From positions 3,100,001 through 3,164,000 of the forward strand of contig OW818690.1 in the NCBI GenBank assembly GCA_942493315.1: a stretch of 64,000 nt of DNA. The letters run 5' to 3'. Source of the DNA: UBA5429 sp942493315. Lineage in GTDB: Bacteria > Bacteroidota > Bacteroidia > Bacteroidales > WCHB1-69. A model generated the notes under the pieces. It was not told the origin of the DNA. It ran no database searches and saw only the letters and a list, made by a program, of their open reading frames with translations. A program made the translations under genes and the position numbers. Below are positions 38,372-52,000 of this stretch, in pieces; position 1 is the first letter of the stretch; every line of letters begins with the position of its first letter.

Positions 38372-40345
38372 TTATTTCAAAACAAAACAAGTCCTCGCCG
38401 GGATATATAGTCTGATTTTGGTGGTGCCGTCCTTTACAAAAGTTCTATACGTTATCGTTTCATCAATATTTCCAAAACCTCCGTTGGAAATGGAGTCACT
38501 GTTTAATACCATATTATATATACCTTCCGGTGCATACACTTCGTAATCGGTGTATGATTGTATCGGACTAAAATTGAATACAAAAATGGCTCCATTCCGG
38601 TTAAAAATGAGCAATTGTTGTTGCTGATTCTGAATATAAGGAATCGCTTGTGATTCAAATAAATAAGTTTGTGCATTCAATAGGATCATCTCCTGATCAA
38701 AATGGTTCAACATCTTGTATTTTAAATCATGATGATCTAGCAAACTCCATTGTCTACGCGCATACTGACATGACCAATCGTTCCCTAACCTAGGAAAATC
38801 AATCCACTCAGGATGTCCAAACTCATTACCCATAAAATTGAGATACCCTCCCTGAGATAGCGCAAAAGTGATCAATCGGATCATTTTGTGTAAGGCTACT
38901 CCCCTATCCACCACGAGATTATGAGCATCCCGATGCATGGTAGTATACATTTCTTTATCGATCAATCTGAAAATTATCGTTTTATCTCCTACCATAGCCT
39001 GGTCGTGACTCTCAGCATAACTGATTGTCTTTTCCTCTTTCCTTTTATCGGTCATTCTAAAGAAGATCTCTCCTACATTCCACTGTTCGTCGGGGATCTC
39101 CTTGATGGTTTTGCCCCAAAAATCTGCAATTCCCATCGACATTCGATAATCAAACCCAACACCTCCCTGATCTGTTGGAAAAGCCAAACCGGGCATCCCA
39201 CTCACATCTTCTGCAATCGTAAATGCTTCCGGATTTACCTGATGAATCAATATATTAGCTAATTGTAAATACGTAATCGCATCTTCGTCCACATTCTCGT
39301 CAAAATATTGAGAATAGTTCAAATAATCAACTCCAATTCCGTGATTCCAGTAGCACATACTGGTAACTCCATCAAATCGGAATCCATCAAACCGGAAAAC
39401 ATCGATCCAATACTTTAGATTGGAAAGTAGAAAATAGATCGTTTCATTTTTGCCATAGTTAAAGCATCTTGAATCCCAAACAGGATGTAATCCTTTATCT
39501 CCATCGTGAAAATAGAGGGTTTTGGTCCCATCAAAATAGCTGAGTCCCTCTTTCACATTGGAAACCGAATGGGAATGGACAATATCGAGAATCACAGAGA
39601 TCCCGAGTCCATGAGCATCATCAATCAGTTCTTTCAGTTCTTCCGGAGTTCCAAATCTGGAAGATGGTGCAAAAAAATTGGCAACCTGATACCCAAAAGA
39701 TCCGTAATAGGGATGCTCCTGAATCGCCATCAACTGTATGGTATTGTATCCTAATAGTTTAATTCGGGGCAGCACATCGATTCTAAATGCCGTATAAGAG
39801 GATATTTCTGCATTCTCTGAGGACATTCCAATATGAGCTTCATAAATGATAGGGTTTTGGGGTTTTGGAGGGGTTGAAAATCTCCAGATATAAGGTTTTG
39901 GATCCCAGACCTGTGCAGAAAAAACTTTAGTGACAGGATCTTGAACAACACGGGTTACATAAGCGGGTAGCCGGTCATCAGCTCCATCCTGCCAAACCAT
40001 CCACAGACGGTATTGTTCCCCATGTTTCAGAAAATTATTAGGTAATTGAATCTCCCAATCTCCATTACCGATAGGAGTTAGAGCGTACTGTTCTTTAATA
40101 TGCCAGTAGGAAAAATCCCCAAACAGATAAATTTGTTTCGCATTTGGTGCTTTCTCTCTGAAAAGCCATCCATTTTCTGTTTTATGTAATCCGTAATAGA
40201 GATGATTATTAACACAATCCTGAAGGGGTTTATGCCCATCTGTGATCTCCAGTTCTTTCAGTTTTCCTTTTCTGTAGCGGTTTTGAATCGTTTTTTCGAA
40301 TGGTTTCAGTAAGGGATCGATTTGAACGAGAGGGATATGTTTCAT
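38372..40345 (-). CDS. glgB: 1,4-alpha-glucan branching enzyme (GH13_8, eukaryote-like type)
   Basis: 657 residues. It cuts alpha-1,4 chains and rejoins them through alpha-1,6 bonds in glycogen. An N-terminal carbohydrate-binding (CBM48) region lies at about 60-150, then the GH13 barrel and a C-terminal beta domain. Catalytic residues are visible: Asp325 in FRFDGVTSM, Glu379 in TIAEDVSGMP and Asp448 in YAESHDQAMVGD. FRFDGVTSMCYWNHG and EFGHPEWIDFPR match the subfamily typified by the human and yeast enzymes rather than enteric GlgB. No glgA or glgP is adjacent. Its start is about 20 bases beyond the 3' end of rnpB. Confidence 0.93.
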   Translation of the reverse strand: MKHIPLVQIDPLLKPFEKTIQNRYRKGKLKELEITDGHKPLQDCVNNHLYYGLHKTENGWLFREKAPNAKQIYLFGDFSYWHIKEQYALTPIGNGDWEIQLPNNFLKHGEQYRLWMVWQDGADDRLPAYVTRVVQDPVTKVFSAQVWDPKPYIWRFSTPPKPQNPIIYEAHIGMSSENAEISSYTAFRIDVLPRIKLLGYNTIQLMAIQEHPYYGSFGYQVANFFAPSSRFGTPEELKELIDDAHGLGISVILDIVHSHSVSNVKEGLSYFDGTKTLYFHDGDKGLHPVWDSRCFNYGKNETIYFLLSNLKYWIDVFRFDGFRFDGVTSMCYWNHGIGVDYLNYSQYFDENVDEDAITYLQLANILIHQVNPEAFTIAEDVSGMPGLAFPTDQGGVGFDYRMSMGIADFWGKTIKEIPDEQWNVGEIFFRMTDKRKEEKTISYAESHDQAMVGDKTIIFRLIDKEMYTTMHRDAHNLVVDRGVALHKMIRLITFALSQGGYLNFMGNEFGHPEWIDFPRLGNDWSCQYARRQWSLLDHHDLKYKMLNHFDQEMILLNAQTYLFESQAIPYIQNQQQQLLIFNRNGAIFVFNFSPIQSYTDYEVYAPEGIYNMVLNSDSISNGGFGNIDETITYRTFVKDGTTKIRLYIPARTCFVLK

Positions 40346-40363
40346 AGAAATCCAAATTTAAAA

Positions 40364-40708
40364 AAATAAAACGACGATCTATAAGCCGGATTCTGTAGTC
40401 TTCTGTCATTTATCTAGGCTTCCAGTCACCCAAAAGCTCTATCAACCTACCCTCCGGGTTAGGCGAGCAACCCTCAAACCCCGGTTTATTTGGCCTTTCA
40501 ATCCATAAGGTTTACCCCCGTTGAGTATCACTACCAACGTTGTGAGCTCTTACCTCACATTTTCACCCTTACTCCACGAATGGAGCGGTTATTTTCTGCG
40601 GCACTATCTGTAACTTATGCAGTCCCTTCCTGTTAGGAAGTATGGTGCTCTATATTGTCCGGACTTTCCTCTCCCCTTGCGGGCAGCGACAGAACGACCG
40701 TCGTTTTA
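40364..40708 (-). ncRNA. rnpB: RNase P RNA (bacterial type A)
   Basis: Read on the minus strand it contains the invariant GAGAGGAAAGTCCGGAC near the 5' end (P4 and surrounds), GGGTGAAAATGTGAGGTAAG and GAGCTCAC in the middle, AAACCTTATGG and AAAGGCCAAAT, and CTACAGAATCCGGCTTATA near the 3' end. The 5' AAAACGACGGTC and 3' GATCGTCGTTTT pair as P1. A T-rich tract follows the 3' end and may terminate transcription. It is the catalytic RNA that matures tRNA 5' ends. The mature 5' end lies only about 6 bases below the dnaN stop. Confidence 0.96.
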
Positions 40709-40713
40709 TAATA

Positions 40714-41844
40714 TTAGTAATTAAGCATTACAGGCATGATCAACATCAATAGATCTTCATGTTCATCGAATGGCTCACCCGGTAGCAATAATGCGGCACG
40801 ATTGGGCACGGACATCTCTAAAGAAAGGGTTTCACAATCCATATTTTCAAGGATTTCACGAAGGAATTTAGAGTTGAAACCAATTTCCATAGGCTCACCT
40901 GTAAAGTTTCCATTGATATTTTCTTCTGCTTTGTTAGAAAAATCTAAGTCCTCAGCAGTAATTTTTGTTAACTCATCAGAAAGGGTAACCCTAACTTGGT
41001 AAGTTGATTGGTTAGAGTAGATTCCAACACGGCGGATAGAGTTTAAAAACTCTTTTCTGGACACTTGAAAAACGTTTGGGTTTTCTGATGGTATAACCGC
41101 TTCATAAGCAGGAAAACGTCCCTCTTTCAAAGAAGAGAAAAGCATCATATTTGCAAATGAGAATGCTACATGGTGAGAGGTTGTAGAGTATTCCACATAA
41201 ACCACTTCATCGTAACCCGGAAGGATCCCTTTGAGATGGGTTATCGGTTTTTTAGGAAGAATAAAAGATGCAAAATCATCGGTTTTGATCGATGTATTTC
41301 TATATTTAGCCAATTTGTGAGCATCAGTAGCCACAAAAGTGATATGTTCATCAGACAATTCACAAAGTACGCCCATCATATTGGGTCTAAGTTCATCGTT
41401 CCCTGCTGCAAAAAGGGTTTTAGAGATCGCTCTGTGAAGCACTTGAGAGTTGATTTGGAAAGATTTTGGATCCTCCATTTTCTTTAACTGAGGAAACTCA
41501 TCTGCATTGTAACAAGGAGAATCGTATTCACCATTAGCAGCAGTAAATTTTAAATGTTTTTCCTGCATATCGATTTCAAAAACAATCGGAGTTTCAGGAA
41601 TCAACTTTAAAGTTTCCAACAACGTTTTTGAAGGAATAGCAATGGAACCTTCCCCTTCCACGTTAGTCAATTCAACCATAGCAGTCATGGTAGAGTCCAG
41701 ATCGGAAGCTGTAAGTTTCAGTTTATCACCTTCAATAGTAAATAGGAAGTTGTCCAGAATCTGAATTGTATTACTTGTGCTCATCACTCCGCTGATCGCA
41801 CTAAGATTTCTAAAAAGAACATCACGAGAAACAATAAATTTCAT
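40714..41844 (-). CDS. dnaN: DNA polymerase III sliding clamp (beta subunit)
   Basis: 376 residues, full length for the ring-forming clamp that keeps the replicative polymerase on DNA. The N-terminal MKFIVSRDVLFRNLSAISGV, the LTASDLDSTM strand, VATDAHKLAKYR and the C-terminal LLMLIMPVMLNY are typical. dnaA and recF are not neighbours, as is usual in Bacteroidota. A minus-strand TATATTTG box lies 26 bases upstream. rnpB follows on the same strand with almost no gap. Confidence 0.96.
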   Translation of the reverse strand: MKFIVSRDVLFRNLSAISGVMSTSNTIQILDNFLFTIEGDKLKLTASDLDSTMTAMVELTNVEGEGSIAIPSKTLLETLKLIPETPIVFEIDMQEKHLKFTAANGEYDSPCYNADEFPQLKKMEDPKSFQINSQVLHRAISKTLFAAGNDELRPNMMGVLCELSDEHITFVATDAHKLAKYRNTSIKTDDFASFILPKKPITHLKGILPGYDEVVYVEYSTTSHHVAFSFANMMLFSSLKEGRFPAYEAVIPSENPNVFQVSRKEFLNSIRRVGIYSNQSTYQVRVTLSDELTKITAEDLDFSNKAEENINGNFTGEPMEIGFNSKFLREILENMDCETLSLEMSVPNRAALLLPGEPFDEHEDLLMLIMPVMLNY

Positions 41845-41869
41845 AATTCGATAATTTTAAATCAATCTG

Positions 41870-41877
41870 CAAATATA
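41870..41877 (-). promoter_or_regulatory. Bacteroidota -7 box (TATATTTG) of dnaN
   Basis: TATATTTG on the minus strand, 26 bases above the dnaN start. It may also supply rnpB by read-through. Confidence 0.6.
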
Positions 41878-41897
41878 CAAAATAATTTAACATTTAA

Positions 41898-44755
41898 CAA
41901 TTAACCTGTAACAATTATTTGGGTATTGGGTTTTAGGTATTAGGTATTGGGTTTTAGGTATTGGGTATTGGGTTTTAGGTATTAGGTATTGGGTTTTAGG
42001 TATTAGGTATTGGGTTTTGGGTATTGGGTTTTGGGTTTTGGGTTTTAATTTTGGGGGTTAATTTTTAATATGAATGAAATAATCATTTTTTTTATTTTTT
42101 GAATATCATTCATTAATTTTTGATACTCTTCTAATGAAAAATAGTCTAATTCATAACAAAGAAGTATCAAATATTCTGTTTCACTTGCAGATCCTAAGGC
42201 AATATATAAATATCTTGAAAATTCTTTTTGTGAACTTTTAACACACCCTTCTGAAATATTTGTCGGAATAGATGAAGTTGATCTTCTTATTTGAGAGGTT
42301 AATCCAAAAAGTTCTTCTTTTGGGAAAGATTTTGTGGCTATATAGATTTCTAAGGTTAGCTCATGACCTTTTTCCCATACGTTAAGTTTTCTGAAATCTT
42401 GCATAGTTTTTGGAGTTAAATGAGTTAATATTCAATTCGCAAAAATATAAATTTATTCTATAACTACAACCCAAGACCTAAAATCAAAACCCAATACCTA
42501 AAACCCAATACCCAAAACCCAATACCCAAAACCTAATACCTAAAACCCAAAATCCAAGACCTTTAAACCTTAAACAAACTTAATCCCAATATTCTTTTTT
42601 GTATATTCGCAATCTAAAAATAATAAATATTATTCCCATGAAACGTATTGTATTATCAATGTTCCTGTTAACTTTTGCTTATATTCTTTTTGCAGCAAAA
42701 GTTGATACTTTAGTTGTTTTCAGTAATTGTATGAATAAAAACACAAAAGTATGTGTTGTTACTCCTGATCACTACAACAAGAAAACCTCTTATCCTGTTT
42801 TATATTTACTACATGGATACAGTGGGAATTACAGCACCTGGGTGAAAGATTTTCCACAAATTTTTGAATTTGCGGATCAATACAATATGATCATTGTTAG
42901 TGTGAATGGGGAATATTCCAGTTGGTATTTTGACAGTCCTGTGGATACCACAATGAAATATGAAACATATATTACAAAGGAGTTAATTCCATTTATCGAC
43001 TTAAATTTTAGCACTTTACAAAGTAAAAAAGGGCGTGCGATCACAGGGTTAAGTATGGGTGGACACGGAGCTTTGTACTTAGCCATTCGACATCAGGATA
43101 TTTTTGGAGCGGCCGGAAGCATGAGTGGTGGGGTTGATTTCAGGCCTTTTTCACAAAACTGGGATTTAGAACTGAGATTGGGAGATATGGCTATCTATCC
43201 AGATAATTGGGAGAAAAATACGGTAATCTATCAATTGTACCTTTTAAAAAACGATCAACTTGATATCATAATAGATTGTGGAATTCAGGATTTTTTTATT
43301 GGAGTCAACAGAGAATTACACCAAAAGTTACTTTACTTTAACCTCAAACACGACTATATTGAACGACCCGGAGGACACTCCATGGATTACTGGAATAATG
43401 CGCTTCAATATCAAGTACTTTTCTTTCATAACTTTTTTAAAAAAACAAACAAAAAATAGACTTTAAGAGATTATTAATATGTAAGTTGTTTTGGGTTTTG
43501 GGTATAAGGTTTTAGGTATTGGGTATTGGGTATTGGGTATTGGGTTTTGGGTTTTAATTTTGGGGGTTAATTTTTAATATGAATGAAATAATCATTTTTT
43601 TTATTTTTTGAATATCATTCATTAATTTTTGATACTCTTCTAATGAAAAATAGTCTAATTCATAACAAAGAAGTATCAAATATTCTGTTTCACTTGCAGA
43701 TCCTAAGGCAATATATAAATATCTTGAAAATTCTTTTTGTGAACTTTTAACACACCCTTCTGAAATTTTTGTCGGAATAGATGAAGTTGATCTTCTTATT
43801 TGAGAGGTTAATCCAAAAAGTTCTTCTTTTGGGAAAGATTTTGTGGCTTTATAGATTTCTAAGGTTAGCTCATGACCTTTTTCCCATACGTTAAGTTTTC
43901 TGAAATCTTGCATAGTTTTTGGAGTTAAATGAGTTAATATTCAATTCGCAAAAATATAAATTTATTCTATAACTACAACCCAAGACCTAAAATCAAAACC
44001 CAATACCTAAAACCCAATACCAAAAACTAATACCTAAAACCCAAAACCCAATACCCAAAACCCAATACCTAACCTGGACAAGCCAGAACCAAAATAGCAC
44101 ACAGATGACACTGATTAAACAGATTGCCACAGATTAGTTTAGTCTTACTTTTTTAAATTATTTGAAAATATTTTTCTTCTAATTTCGGGGCGCTTTCCAA
44201 AATTTAAAAGCAATCCAAACTCAACATCTGTAGCTTTTAAATAGTTGATAAGTTGTAATTCATGTTGTTCACAAAGAATTTCTACTGCTTTTAGTTCTAC
44301 AATAACAATATCATTTACCATTATATCAGTATAATAATCTCCAATGATTTGATTATCATAATGAACCTTTATCGGTTTCTGGCATTCAACCTTAATCCCA
44401 ATTTTGTTTAATTCAATATAAAGAGCTCTTTCGTATACTTTTTCTAAAAATCCATACCCTAATGTATTATAAACCTTAAAAAAACATTTTATCACCATAT
44501 CTGTTAGTTCGTTAAGTTGTGTTAGATTATCCATATTTACAGTTTTAAGACGAAGCAAAAATAATAAAAATTAAACTAAATTAATCTGTGTAAATCAGTT
44601 CAATCTGTGTCATCAGTGTGCAATTAATAACTTAACTAAAGAGTTGTAAGTCAAATCATAATAACGGGATTTTTAAATATTGTGCCAAAAAATACACGAA
44701 TATTAAGAATAAGGTACTAAAACCCAATACCTAAATAATTGTTACAGGTTAATTG
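41898..44755. mobile_element. Composite segment bounded by a 39-bp inverted repeat
   Basis: Bases 41898-41936 (CAATTAACCTGTAACAATTA..) are the reverse complement of 44717-44755 with one mismatch. Inside lie two S23 units, an esterase gene and a GxxExxY unit. The inverted repeat merges into the GGGTATTGGG-type tandem repeats. I infer a nested or duplicated set of inverted-repeat units; there is no transposase inside. Confidence 0.55.
41921..42056. repeat. GGGTATTGGGTTTTAGGTATT tandem array (left arm, S23 unit A) Confidence 0.
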
Positions 44756-46002
44756 TAAATTGTTAAATAAATTCATTATTTTTGTTTTTTTATTGAATTA
44801 ATTTATGGTAAATTCGGAACAAACATTAGTTAGTCTTTCCAATGAACTCAATGAGATTTTTGAAAATGCTGCAACCGCATTAATATTAGTGGACAATGAC
44901 GTTAAAGTAGTGAATATCAATCGTGCAGGTACTGAACTTACAAATCTTAGTAAGGAAATTGTTTTAGGTAAACTGGGAGGAGAAGTGATGAACTGTGTTA
45001 ATGCCTGGGAAGACGGGCACGTGGTTTGTGGTAAAGGACTTCAATGTGGTCACTGTAATTTAAGAGGACTAGTAAATGAAACATTTAATACCGGAAAAAA
45101 TCAATACAAGGTTGAAGGAATATTAGATATAAATCATAATGAACAAATCATACGATTAGAATTACAAATATCGATTTCTTTAGTTGATGTTAATCATGGC
45201 AAATACGCACTTATTACAATCAATGATATTACACAATTAAAAAATCAAGAAAGATTGTTAATTCAGGAAAATGAAGATAAAGATCGTTTTATCTCCATTT
45301 TAGCACACGATTTAAAAGGTCCTTTTAATTCTTTACTTGGCTTCTCCGATATCTTATTAGAACACTTACACGAATATGATATCAGAATTATTGAAGATCA
45401 AATCAGAATCATCCATAACACTTCTCATAAAACTTTTGAATTACTAGAGCAGATTTTACTATGGGCAAAAGCGCAATCCGGGAAATTAGTGTTTGATTTC
45501 CAAGATTTTAGTTTCCTTGAAGTGGGTCAATCAACCATTGCTTTATTAGAGAACCAACTAAAATCAAAAAACATAAAAATCTCCTGCTTTTCCGCTGAAA
45601 ATATTCAACTCCATACCGATTTAAACTTCATTAAAACAGTTTTACGCAACTTGATTTCAAATGCCATTAAATTTACTCCGGCAGGTGGAACTATCAAAGT
45701 TTTTGCTAAAAATGGTATTGATGGGACAACCATTGTTGTTTCAGATAACGGGGTAGGAATTGATTCCACTATCATCCCTAAAATCTTTGAAGTAAAAGAA
45801 AAACATCATACTTTAGGGACTCAAAATGAGTCAGGGTCTGGGTTCGGCTTAAAACTGTGTAAAGAATTAGTTGAAAAACTGGGTGGTAAAATATGGGTTG
45901 AAAGTGAAGTTGGAGTAGGGAGTTCTTTTAAGTTTATGATACCGAGAAATTAGTGAATAGTGAATAGTGAATAGTGAATAATGAATAATGAATAATGAAT
46001 AA

Positions 46003-46034
<32 letters not shown>

Positions 46035-49000
46035 AAAAAGAATATGAAAGGTAGATTTTTATTGATTGGAATTTGGGTTATATGTTTTGGATTTTTAGGA
46101 TTTAGTCAGAGCAAATTTAATTACCAAATTACATTAGTGCCTGTTTCAAATAACGGATTGCCGGGTCTGCATTCGTTTGCTTATGCTCAACATGAAGGGA
46201 AATGGCTGATTATTGGTGGCCGTAAAGATGGGCTTCATGCACGTCAACCTTTTAACACATTTCCTGAACCATTTAGTAATACTGATATCTATGTTTTTGA
46301 CAAACAACCACATCACTTATACAACGTTAACATCGATTAATGTTCCGGAATTGATTTATGCCATTCAAAACAACCAATCCATTACTCCCTATTTCAAGCA
46401 AATACAAGACACTATTTTTGCGGTCAGTGGTGGTCATTTAAAAAAAATGGGAAATCATTTTTATTTAGTTGGTGGACACAGATTTGATGGCAGATACAAT
46501 CCATAAGGATTAACAATCTCTTCAGGAGTTTTTCAAATTGATGTTGATTTACCATTTTTATATCCTGTTGATATAAAAGAGAGTGGATATACACCCATCA
46601 CTTCCTTCAATCAGTATTTAAGCAATTATCACAGTGCAGTGGCGTGTTTATATGACAGCATCAATAATAATATGCATTCCATTTTTTTTGGGGGTATGAG
46701 CCAATATTACTATCAGAATGGTAGTTTAATTCAAGATGATTCTGTACCTTTTGTAAAAACGATTAGTCGCCTAACGCGAGATCTAAATGGGAATCTCACG
46801 GAGTATCAACTACCAGTTGAGATGCCCGCTTTGAAAGGATCGAGTGCAGAATTTATTCCCAATTTAAATTTACCTCATTACTCAAACAAAGTTATTCAAC
46901 TCAGTGAAATCAATCAAACCCAATTTCTGATTGGGCACATTTTTGGAGGGATTCACAGTCCATCATTGCATCCATTTTTTAGTACACAAACGAATACAAC
47001 ATCTGCTGATACGACCATTTATGAAGTTTGGTTAACGGCAACACCTCAATCTATCATAGAGTATCAGATTGATGGCACCAATCCTTATTCAGTATCTGTG
47101 TATCCAAACCCGTTTGAAGAAACCTTTAAGGTTCAGTTTACAATAGATAAGTCAGCCACTGTAAATTATTTAATCACAAACAGTTTGGGACAAATCGTAT
47201 TACAATCTGAACCAAGTATCTTTGAAAGTGGAAACAACACCATTGAGATAAAAATAAAAAATGATAATAATACGGCACCATTGTATTTAGTATTAGTTTT
47301 TGACCATAAATTCTACGTCACAAAGAAATTGATCAAAAAATAAGAAATTTTTCTATTAATTAAGCCACAAATTCACGAATAAAAAACGAATGAATTTTTT
47401 GAATTTTGTTGATTTATTGCAAATTGCGATTTTTAATTTTCTAATTTGCTAATTTGCTAATTATTTTGCCCTTCGCCTTTCGCCCTTTGCCTTTTTTTTA
47501 TATATTTGCCCCGAATTTTTTTAAAATAAAAAATCATGATAGAAGTTCAAAATCTTACCAAAGACTATGGTAATGGGAAAGGGGTTTTTAACCTTTCTCT
47601 GACCATCAATCAGGGAGAAGTGTTTGGTTTTCTGGGACCTAACGGCGCCGGGAAAACTACAACCATCCGTAATTTGATGGGGTTTATTAAACCAACCAAC
47701 GGAAAATGCACCATTCAGGGGCTTGATTGTACCCTGAAAAGAGAAGCAGTGATGCAAAAAGTGGGTTATATCCCGGGTGAAATCGCCTTTTTTGATTCGA
47801 TTCGTGGCGATCAATTTATCCAATTTATGGCTGAAATGAGAAAACTGAAAGATCTTTCCTATTGCCATGAAATTCTGGATATGTTCGACCTGAATCCGAA
47901 AATGAAAATCAAAAGAATGTCGAAGGGGATGAAACAAAAACTGGGAATTGCCCTCGCTTTTATGCACAATCCTGAAGTGCTGATCCTGGATGAACCTACT
48001 TCCGGCTTGGATCCACTGATGCAACGTTTATTCAATGAGCTGATTATGAAAGAGAAAGCAAAAGGAAAAACCATCCTGATGTCCAGCCACAGCTTTGAAG
48101 AGATTGAAAAAACATGCAGTCGTGTGGGATTTATTAAAGATGGAAAACTGGCAGCCATAGAACTGATGGAACATGTGAAACATGGTAAGAAAAATAGCTA
48201 TATCATCTATTTTTCTAATGCTGAAGATGTTGCAAAATTTAGAAATAACAGTACTTTTGAGATCCTTGAAGTGGAAGGAAATCAGATTCGGATCGCTTTG
48301 AGTGGTAAAGTAAATGGATTGATTCAACAATTGGCACAATACGACATTGTAGATATTCAATCTGAAAAAGGTAGTTTAGAAGAATTATTTATGCCCTATT
48401 ACGGAGGTTAATATGAATTGGAGTTTATTTAAATTTGATATCAAAAGAAATTATGTTCTTTTTACTGTGATCACCGGAATTATGATGCTTTATATGAACA
48501 TCATTCTCGGTATGTATAACCCAAATGGGATGGAAGCGATGCAGGAATTGGCTAAAATGAAAATGGGCGGTGGAGATATTATGAAAATTATGGGATTCGA
48601 CTTCGGCACCAATATCAATCCATCCTTAACCCAATATTTATCTCAGTATTTCTACGGTTTTTTGATTTTTATGTTCCCACTCATTTATGTGATCTCCATT
48701 GGGAACCGATTGATTGCCAAAAGTGTGGATAATGGATCGATTGCATTTTTACTTTCAACACCCAATACCCGCTTTAAAATTGCATTTACTCAGGCACTAT
48801 TTTTAATCATCACTACCTTTTTACTTGTAGCAGCAGTTACATTAAGCGGTTTATCTTTTTCAAAAGGGAAATTCCCGGGGATGCTCGATAATAGTGCATT
48901 TTTACTCCTTAACTGGGGTGCTTTTCTTACCATGTTCACGATATGCGGGATCACCTTTTTCTTCTCCTGTATTTTCAACGAATCATCCAAATCGATCGGT

Positions 49001-52000
49001 TTTTCGACAGCAGTCCCTGTGATTTTCCTCTTAATGCAGATGATTTCCAATGCCGGAGAAACCTTCAAATTCATGAAAAACATCACTTTCTTCACCCTTT
49101 TTGACACCACCAAAATAGTAGCCGGTGAGTCCGTTGGATGGAATCTTCTCGTTTTGTTTCTTTTAGGGGCATCATTCTTCACTGTTGGGATTCTGATTTT
49201 CAGAAAAAGAGATTTATCGGTTTAAAAGACGAAGGAAGTCAATAGTCTATGGTCGATGGTCAATAGTAGGGAAAAAATAGATTTACCATTATCGACTATC
49301 GACCATCGACTATCGACTATCGACCATCGACCATCGACTTTCTAAAACTTCCAAATCGGAATATCGAAAAAATTGATCAATATTAATATCGCTGTATAAC
49401 TTGAAAATGCGGCGAATAACAACCCCCAGACCATGGCGGGAATTTTCGTCTGTTTGGCTAATATGGTGGCATCTCCGGCTGATTGTCGGTTAAATAGGGA
49501 TAAATATAGGATTACTAATGATGAAAATAGTGCTTCCACTCCAATAAAGGTGGTGTACAAAAGCGCTACATGGTTGATCCACTCCGGTTTCAAAAATAAC
49601 ACATAACTATTGGCTGCAGAAAAAATGATCACCCAAATAATTCCGTAACTGTTTCTGATCCACAATAATAACATAAAAATAGCAATTATGGATACCATAA
49701 ATAGAAACCCTTTTTGGTATCCTACATGGATGAGATAGAAAGAGAAATAGGAAAAAACGGATGCAAATAGATACCCGGCGAGCGAAATGATGATCGATCC
49801 AAACTTATTCTTGGAAGTGATGGTCGTGGCACCGGAAGTGTCTTTAAAAAGTTCAATTTTTTTGACAGATGCATCAAACGGAAGGGCAAAAAGGGCATGT
49901 CCCAACTCGTGAATCAACGTGTTGATCATATTAAAAAACTTACCTACAACCGGTATTTTGGGAAGTATAAATGCCAATGCAACAAACAGATAAATATCGG
50001 AAATGTTGAAAATTTTAAGATCATACATAATCGTGCTGTTCTAAAAGTGAATTTAAGTTGCAAAAATAACCAAAAATCATTGCCAAATGACGAAAATAAA
50101 ATTGAAAAATGATCAATAAAACAGTCAAATTTAGTAATTTTGCAGCTTAAAAACAAAAACTAAAACAAAGCATGCAAAACTTCATTTTTATTTTCTTTGC
50201 CGTTTACACAGCCATCCTGTTTTTGGTTACCTGGCTCACCTCGAGAAAAGCAACCAATGAAACCTATTTCACCGGCAACAGAAAATCGCCTTGGTATGTA
50301 GTAGCTTACGGCATGATCGGAGCCTCGTTATCAGGTGTAACTTTTATGTCTGTTCCCGGAGATGTGGCCAACACCAACTTCACCTATTTTGCAGTGGTTC
50401 TCGGCTATGTGATTGGCTATTTGATTATTGCTTTTATTTTACTCCCTTTATATTATCGGTTAAATCTGGTTTCCATTTATCAATACTTAGGAAATCGATT
50501 CAACACAACGGCGCAGAAAACCGGAGGATTGATGTTTATCATCTCCCGCTTAACCGGATCGGCACTCAGAATGTATCTGGTTATCTTTGTGATGCAGATT
50601 TTTATTTTCGACAGTTGGGGCATCCCTATATGGGCGACTGCACTGTTTATGATTTTTATCATTTTTCTCTACACCTTCAAGGCAGGGATCAAAACGGTGG
50701 TGTGGACCGACATGCTGCAAACCACTTTTATGTTAGTAGCCATGGTGATCTCGATCTATCTGATTTTTAAAGGGATGGATATTTCAATAAAAGACACATT
50801 CCGCTTTTTAGAGGATCGTGGGCATACGCAGATCTTTGATATGGACTGGCGTTCCAAGACGTTCTATCTCAAACAGATATTGGGCGGGATGTTCATCACC
50901 ATCACCATGACCGGATTGGATCAGGATATGATGCAGAAAAACCTAACCTGCAAAAACCTGAAAGAAGCCAAAAAAAACATGCTCACCTTCTCCGGAACTT
51001 TGGTGTTTGTAAACGCGCTTTTCCTCATTTTAGGAGGGTTGCTTATCGTTTACGCCAATCAGAAAGGGATCGATATCCAAACATTAATCAACAATAACCA
51101 AACCGACAAAATATTCCCAACCATTGCCTTGAACCACTTAGGATTAGCTGCTGCCGCCTTTTTTGTAATCGGATTGATCTCAGCAGGTTATTCCAGTGCG
51201 GATGGCACTTTTGCAGCGATCACGACCAGTTTTTGCTACGACATCCTCAATATTGAGAAATGGGCCAAAAACGAAAAACAAAAAAGTCTGATCAGAAGGT
51301 TAACCCACATCGGGATGTCGATACTCTTTTTAGCCATAATTCTGGTTTTTTCACAATTCCACAACGATTCACTGATCCGGATCATCTTCACAGTTGCCGG
51401 TTACACTTACGGCCCCATACTCGGGTTATTTGCGTTTGGGATGTTCTCCAAAAGGGAGATCCACAACAATTGGTACATTCCGGTGATCTCCATCGCTACT
51501 CCGGTAATCACATTTATCATAGCCAAATTCGCTCCGGTCGTGTTAAATGGCTATAAATTAGGGTTTGAGTTGATCATTTTAAATGGTGCATTGATGATGT
51601 TGTTACTCCATTTAGGAAGTAAAAAAGCAATAAAATCTTAATTTATCAGTTATTACCTAAAAAAACAACATGTTAGTCAACAAACTTAAAAATTACAAAA
51701 TATATCTTTGTTCCATATCTCCCAGGAGGCACGAATTATTGAAAGGGATGGATATCGAGTTTGAATCTTTACCAACTCACATGGATGAATCACATCCTGA
51801 TGGGTTCACACCACTCGAGGTAGCCGAATATTTATCCAAGCACAAGCTCTCCCCCATCCTCTTTGACGAATACGAAGAGCAATCCATATTCATTGCCTGT
51901 GACACGATTGTAGTCATAGATGATATAATCATTGAGAAGCCAAAAAACAAAGCCGATGCGCTTCAGATGTTACAACTCTTATCCGGCAAAGAGCATACGG